A DNA stretch of 64,000 nt from Hemibagrus wyckioides (Eukaryota > Chordata > Actinopteri > Siluriformes > Bagridae). The position numbers were made by a program, and so were the translations under genes. The stretch lies in the NCBI RefSeq assembly GCF_019097595.1, contig NC_080711.1, positions 14,116,928 through 14,180,927 of the forward strand, in the 5' to 3' direction. This document shows, piece by piece, positions 61,447 to 64,000 of this stretch; the stretch's first letter is position 1; every line of letters begins with the position of its first letter. The notes under the pieces are model-generated. The model searched no databases. It was not told the origin of the DNA and saw only the letters and a program-made list of their open reading frames with translations.

Positions 61447-61925
61447 CACCAATCAGGCATAACATTATGAACACCTGCTTAATATTGTGTTAGTCCTCCT
61501 TTGGCTGCCAAAACAGCCCTGACCTGTCGAGGCATAGACCCTCAAGATGTGCTGTGGTATCTGGAACCAAGATGTTAGCAGCAGATCCTTTAAGTCCTGT
61601 AAGTTGTGAGGTGGGGTCCATGGAGGACTTAATGGATACTTACAGGATTTAAAGTATTTATAGGACTTAAAGGATTTTTTGATAGTTACTGACCACTGCA
61701 GACCGGGAACACCCCACAAGAGCTGCAGTTCACCATCACAATTAGGTCCTTGTCAAACTCGCTCAAATCCTTACACTTGCCCATTTTTCCTGCTTCTAAC
61801 ACATCAACTTTAAGGAGAAAATGCTCACTTGCTGCCTAATATATCCCACCCACTAACAGGGGCCATGATGAGGATGTGTTATTCACTTCACCTGTCAGTG
61901 TTCATAATGTTATGCCTGATCCGTG
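61447..61925 (-). mobile_element. Internally deleted Tc1-like MITE, copy 2
   Basis: It has the same termini as the element at 50435 (CACCAATCAGGCATAACATT ... GCCTGATCCGTG), flanked by TA, but in inverted orientation. The minus strand keeps the transposase start (LSEFDKDLIV-like, [13 protein letters not shown] antisense). It also retains about 150 bp near the other end (CCTTTGGCTGCCAAAACAGCCCTGACCTGTCGAGGC) that copy 1 has lost. Confidence 0.85.
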
Positions 61926-64000
61926 TAAGTAATATGTTAGTAATGTAATTTTCTTTTATTAGAATGACATAGAATACACCTATACTGCTTACCATATTCA
62001 GAGGAGATGTGACAAGAACTCAGTAGGGCATTATGGACTTATGCTCGAGACCTTGTAATATAATGCACTGCTATTCTTTGCTTCAACCCTTCAATCTCAT
62101 ACCCTGGCTAGTTTTCACTGCCTATAAGTAAAGAGTTTACTTAGCAGCACAAATGAAATTATATTCATAATATCTTTATATTATCCCTTTTCTTAGGACA
62201 TAATTCATATTAAAGCAATAACATCGCTTTGTTTGGTCTATAATCGTTTGTAAAAAAAATAAAATAAAAAAAAAATCTCAAGTTTCATCCATTAATAAGA
62301 AGACAAGATACACAATGTTGCACAATACTCAAATAGTCCCTGGATATTGTCTGTCAAGGAAATGGGTCCCACTGTGTCATCAGTCACAGAGGTAAAACCT
62401 GCAGAGAGAAGTGATTTAGCGAAAATGCAAAGTACCTGCTTTAATATACAGGATGCACTGGTTCATGAATGATGCAGCACTGTATTTATATTTCAGCATG
62501 TTAATGTGATGGAAAGAGTATTTAAACTGTTCATAAATGCTCAAATTCACGTTTTATTAGATATACAAATATTTTGATATTGATCAATTAAAGCTCTTAG
62601 CATGGATAATCAGTTCATATGGGTCTGTTTTGTCTGACTGCTTTGACAATACCTAATGAAATATACTGTGACAGTTTCACTGCAGGGTTTGATTACGGCC
62701 TGCACGCTTCATCCTATTTTCAGCTTGTTCATTAAAGCTCATTTTTCCCCTCATAAGCCAGCAAGGAGCTAGTGAAGGCTTATGTTTAAATCGATATCAG
62801 TGTTGCCTCTGAGATGGCAGAGCTCTTGCATAAAACATCTCCAGGTGACTGGGAAATGGCCTGCTCAGTGTAAGCACATGGAAGAAGCTCAAAGTTAAAG
62901 AGGTTTTTCTGAGGGATTGTTGAAATTATAATCATATCCCCAGAGCAACTGCTTGTACCAAATATTGCCTTCTGGAGCTGTTGTATGTCTATGCTGGATA
63001 CTAGGTTATAAATGTGCAATGACAGGAGGGTCATGTCAACTCCAACTCCCAAAGAGCCTACAATCATGGCTGGCATGGACTACACCTCAAAGCCATCACA
63101 GACTTTCTCACGGTCATGTTCACCTCATTACTGATTGCATTCACCCAGACTGCAACTGCACTTGAGCAAAAGTACATGTATCCAAAAGCATTGAAAAATA
63201 AACGTTCAATTATCGCAGTTCGACAGTGATCAGTGAGTAGGGACATTTAAAGTAAAAAAATTAAATGTAATAATAAAAGTATTTCTATTCAAACTGCTTG
63301 GATAAAACAGCACAGCTTTGCAAGTCCTCAGTGGTAAAACAGTGACATGTCCAGAAGCGGTTTGGTTTTTGCCATTTTGTACATTGTGTAGAAGATTTCT
63401 GTATAGAATAGAATAGAATTAAAATAAAATAGAAAATAATCACATGAGCATGAATGCAGTTGTAATGAATATCATCACTACAGTCGGCTGTAGTCTAAAT
63501 ACTGCAGGTAATCACAGTTGCGCTAATATTCAGTACAACAGCACAATTGAATGTGTGACGTTGATTCAGTTCTATAAACAAGAAATTAATATTGATTAAC
63601 TGATATCTCAGACAAAGTACAGACAAATATTTTTGTTTATTTTTGCTCCCAAATAAGCCATAGCAGGATAGGGTGTTATGTGTTGCCATGACGGACTCAT
63701 AACCACAGTGTTGCAACAGTGTCGTTGTAAGAAACTATTTCTTGAATTAAAATTTTATGTCGCAAACACAGATAAGCAGACTGATACAAAAAGTATAGTG
63801 TCTTATTACTGTTTTATAGAATTGTACTGTAAATAATCTAGCAAGACTGCCTAATAGTTAAATACCAGAAAACACAATGCTAAATGGGATAGCAGGCATG
63901 TTGGACAGGAGTATAAATGGCAAAAGACAACGTCTTTGTGCTGGCATATGAAAATCGTATGAAAAATGTGCCATTTAATATTTAATGCAGACTTTCCTTG

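Larger units (their letters stand above)
52700..64000. other. Region upstream of pecam1 with no recognised gene
   Basis: No exon with a recognisable product or consistent splice context was found. The stretch contains Tc1-type relics (54.7, 55.6, 57.5, 59.1 and 61.4 kb), a (GA)n run at 60907-60935 and a repeat-like segment at about 62990-63170 (CTCCAACTCCCAAAGAGCC...CTGGCATGGACTACACCTC). Regulatory elements for pecam1 may lie in the first few kilobases, but none could be identified. Confidence 0.6.

Overview
The window is nuclear DNA of a teleost fish. It has long AT-rich introns with GT-AG splicing, vertebrate genes with introns, abundant (TA)n, (TATC)n and (TAA)n microsatellites, and a dense load of Tc1-like, LINE, SINE and foldback elements of fish type. 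The repeat flavour resembles otophysan or catfish genomes, but that is a recollection-based inference. Four protein-coding genes can be assembled exon by exon, all on the minus strand: alyref (7.7-10.5 kb), mcrip1 (17.0-18.6 kb coding, promoter near 21.8 kb), ppp1r27 (26.7-27.8 kb coding) and pecam1 (40.8-52.6 kb). A fifth minus-strand transcription unit probably starts at a CpG/NRF1 promoter near 6.0-6.1 kb. Only its apparent non-coding first exon lies here, so 1-5.9 kb would be its first intron.  Layout. 1-5.9 kb: putative intron with CA/TA microsatellites. 6.0-6.1 kb: orphan promoter. 7.7-10.5 kb: alyref, six exons. 11.5-13.8 kb: a nearly complete Tc1-like transposon and a relic of a second one, both sitting in one (TA)n tract. 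14.2-20.9 kb: foldback elements, two copies of an inverted-dimer Tc1 derivative, and mcrip1 between those copies. 22.1-23.9 kb: LINE tail, tetranucleotide array and an RT-bearing LINE fragment. 26-28 kb: ppp1r27. 28.2-40.6 kb: no recognisable gene, dispersed repeats and a compound tandem array at 38.1-38.8 kb. 40.6-52.6 kb: pecam1, whose introns hold transposon relics, a 99-bp-arm palindrome and a tRNA-Ile-headed SINE. 52.7-64 kb: no recognisable gene, only Tc1-type relics.  Gene logic. alyref encodes an mRNA export adaptor, mcrip1 an ERK-regulated CtBP-binding protein, ppp1r27 a muscle PP1 inhibitor with ankyrin repeats, and pecam1 an endothelial adhesion and inhibitory receptor. They do not form a pathway; their adjacency is syntenic. 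MCRIP1, PPP1R27 and ALYREF cluster in human 17q25, and PECAM1 lies elsewhere on 17q. P4HB and ARHGDIA, which sit in the human cluster, are not seen here, so the block is rearranged or fractionated. The strongest unusual signals are an intron-containing tRNA-Ile(UAU)-like unit fused to a SINE, a palindromic inverted-dimer transposon family, a near-perfect 99-bp-arm foldback, and a pecam1 tail with only one clear ITIM.
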